A DNA stretch of 43,452 bases from the NCBI GenBank assembly GCA_016926535.1, contig JAFGOK010000100.1, positions 1 to 43,452 on the forward strand. Direction: 5' to 3'. The position numbers and the translations under genes were made by a program. Below, piece by piece: positions 43,219 through 43,452 of the stretch (within the stretch, counting starts at the first letter, position 1; each line of letters opens with the position of its first letter). Below the pieces are notes generated by a model. It did no database searches. It was not told the DNA's origin and was given only the letters and a program-made list of their open reading frames with translations. This DNA comes from Micromonosporaceae bacterium (lineage in GTDB: Bacteria > Actinomycetota > Actinomycetes > Mycobacteriales > Micromonosporaceae).

Positions 43219-43452
43219 ATGGCCGCAGTCACCATCCGCAATCTCGACGATCGGATCAGGGAGCGTCTCCGGGTCCGTGCCGCGATGAATGGCCGGTCGA
43301 TGGAGGCGGAGATTCGGGTGATCCTCGCCGACGCCGTTGCCGACTCCCCTGAGGGGAGTGATCTTTTCTCGACCCTGCTGGACCGGTTCGGCCAGGTTGG
43401 TGGGGTCGACCTTGAGTTGCCCCGGCGGGCCACTCCGGCCAGGGCCGCGGAC
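43219..43452 (+). CDS. FitA/VapB-type ribbon-helix-helix antitoxin, cut by the window end
   Basis: The first 78 residues show an RHH DNA-binding domain (MAAVTIRNLDDRIRERLRVR, then RSMEAEIRVIL) followed by a variable toxin-binding tail, as in FitA/VapB antitoxins. No stop is reached before the window ends. A PIN-domain toxin gene would be expected directly downstream. ATG 43219 follows GGGGG. The operator-like repeat upstream supports the call. It belongs to the mobile border rather than to the biosynthetic cluster. Confidence 0.75.
   Translation, partial: MAAVTIRNLDDRIRERLRVRAAMNGRSMEAEIRVILADAVADSPEGSDLFSTLLDRFGQVGGVDLELPRRATPARAAD

Overview
The window is high-GC DNA from an actinomycete. 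Evidence for this is the codon use, the GTG/TTG starts, the many ATGA-type gene overlaps, a StrR/ParB-like pathway regulator, and a rare TTA codon. I cannot name the genus. Almost all of it is one biosynthetic gene cluster of about 41 kb, bordered by mobile-element debris: an integrase-like fragment at the left edge, and an ISAs1 transposase fragment plus a FitA/VapB-type antitoxin at the right edge.

Core. A contiguous plus-strand operon (21776-29714) encodes an amino-group carrier protein (AmCP, LysW-like; 57 aa at 26556) and its enzymes: ArgB/LysZ-like kinase, ArgC/LysY-like reductase, split transketolase, sugar-aminotransferase-like PLP enzyme, an amidinotransferase, and a 196 aa + 350 aa pair that I read as a candidate aziridine-forming pair like Vzb10/11 and AziU2/AziU3. 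The LysX-like ligase that loads glutamate on the carrier and the LysK-like peptidase that releases the product lie on the minus strand (16705-18704). They share an operon with a one-module NRPS (C-A-T-TE) and two acyl-CoA dehydrogenase-like proteins. As I recall the vazabitide A, azinomycin and ficellomycin literature, glutamate on AmCP is phosphorylated, reduced, extended by two carbons by transketolase and transaminated. The product is then sulfated, and sulfate is displaced to give an aziridine/azabicycle. The amidinotransferase makes a guanidino, ficellomycin-like product the best guess. No polyketide synthase is present, so a small peptide is more likely than an azinomycin.

Support. A sulfotransferase (18982) sits beside the core. 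An operon at 29858-34804 carries sulfate adenylyltransferase (CysD, CysN) and an SsuABC-type ABC importer; together these can supply the activated sulfate that becomes the leaving group. The acyl-CoA dehydrogenase pair is matched by EtfB/EtfA (39813-41714) and by an EtfD-like membrane iron-sulfur reductase (34818-36914), so the cluster appears to carry its own electron path from substrate to the quinone pool.

Left arm (721-9541): a TldD/TldE peptidase pair, an MFS exporter, an SDR dehydrogenase, two ATP-grasp ligases and an ornithine-type aminotransferase. Regulators: an orphan NarL/LuxR-type response regulator (9717) with a perfect 9-bp inverted repeat over its likely promoter, and the StrR/ParB-like protein (20500). 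Right arm: a second MFS exporter, a FemABX/BioF2-type GNAT-fold protein and a small GNAT acetyltransferase. Product identity, the order of late steps and the function of several accessory enzymes are inference.
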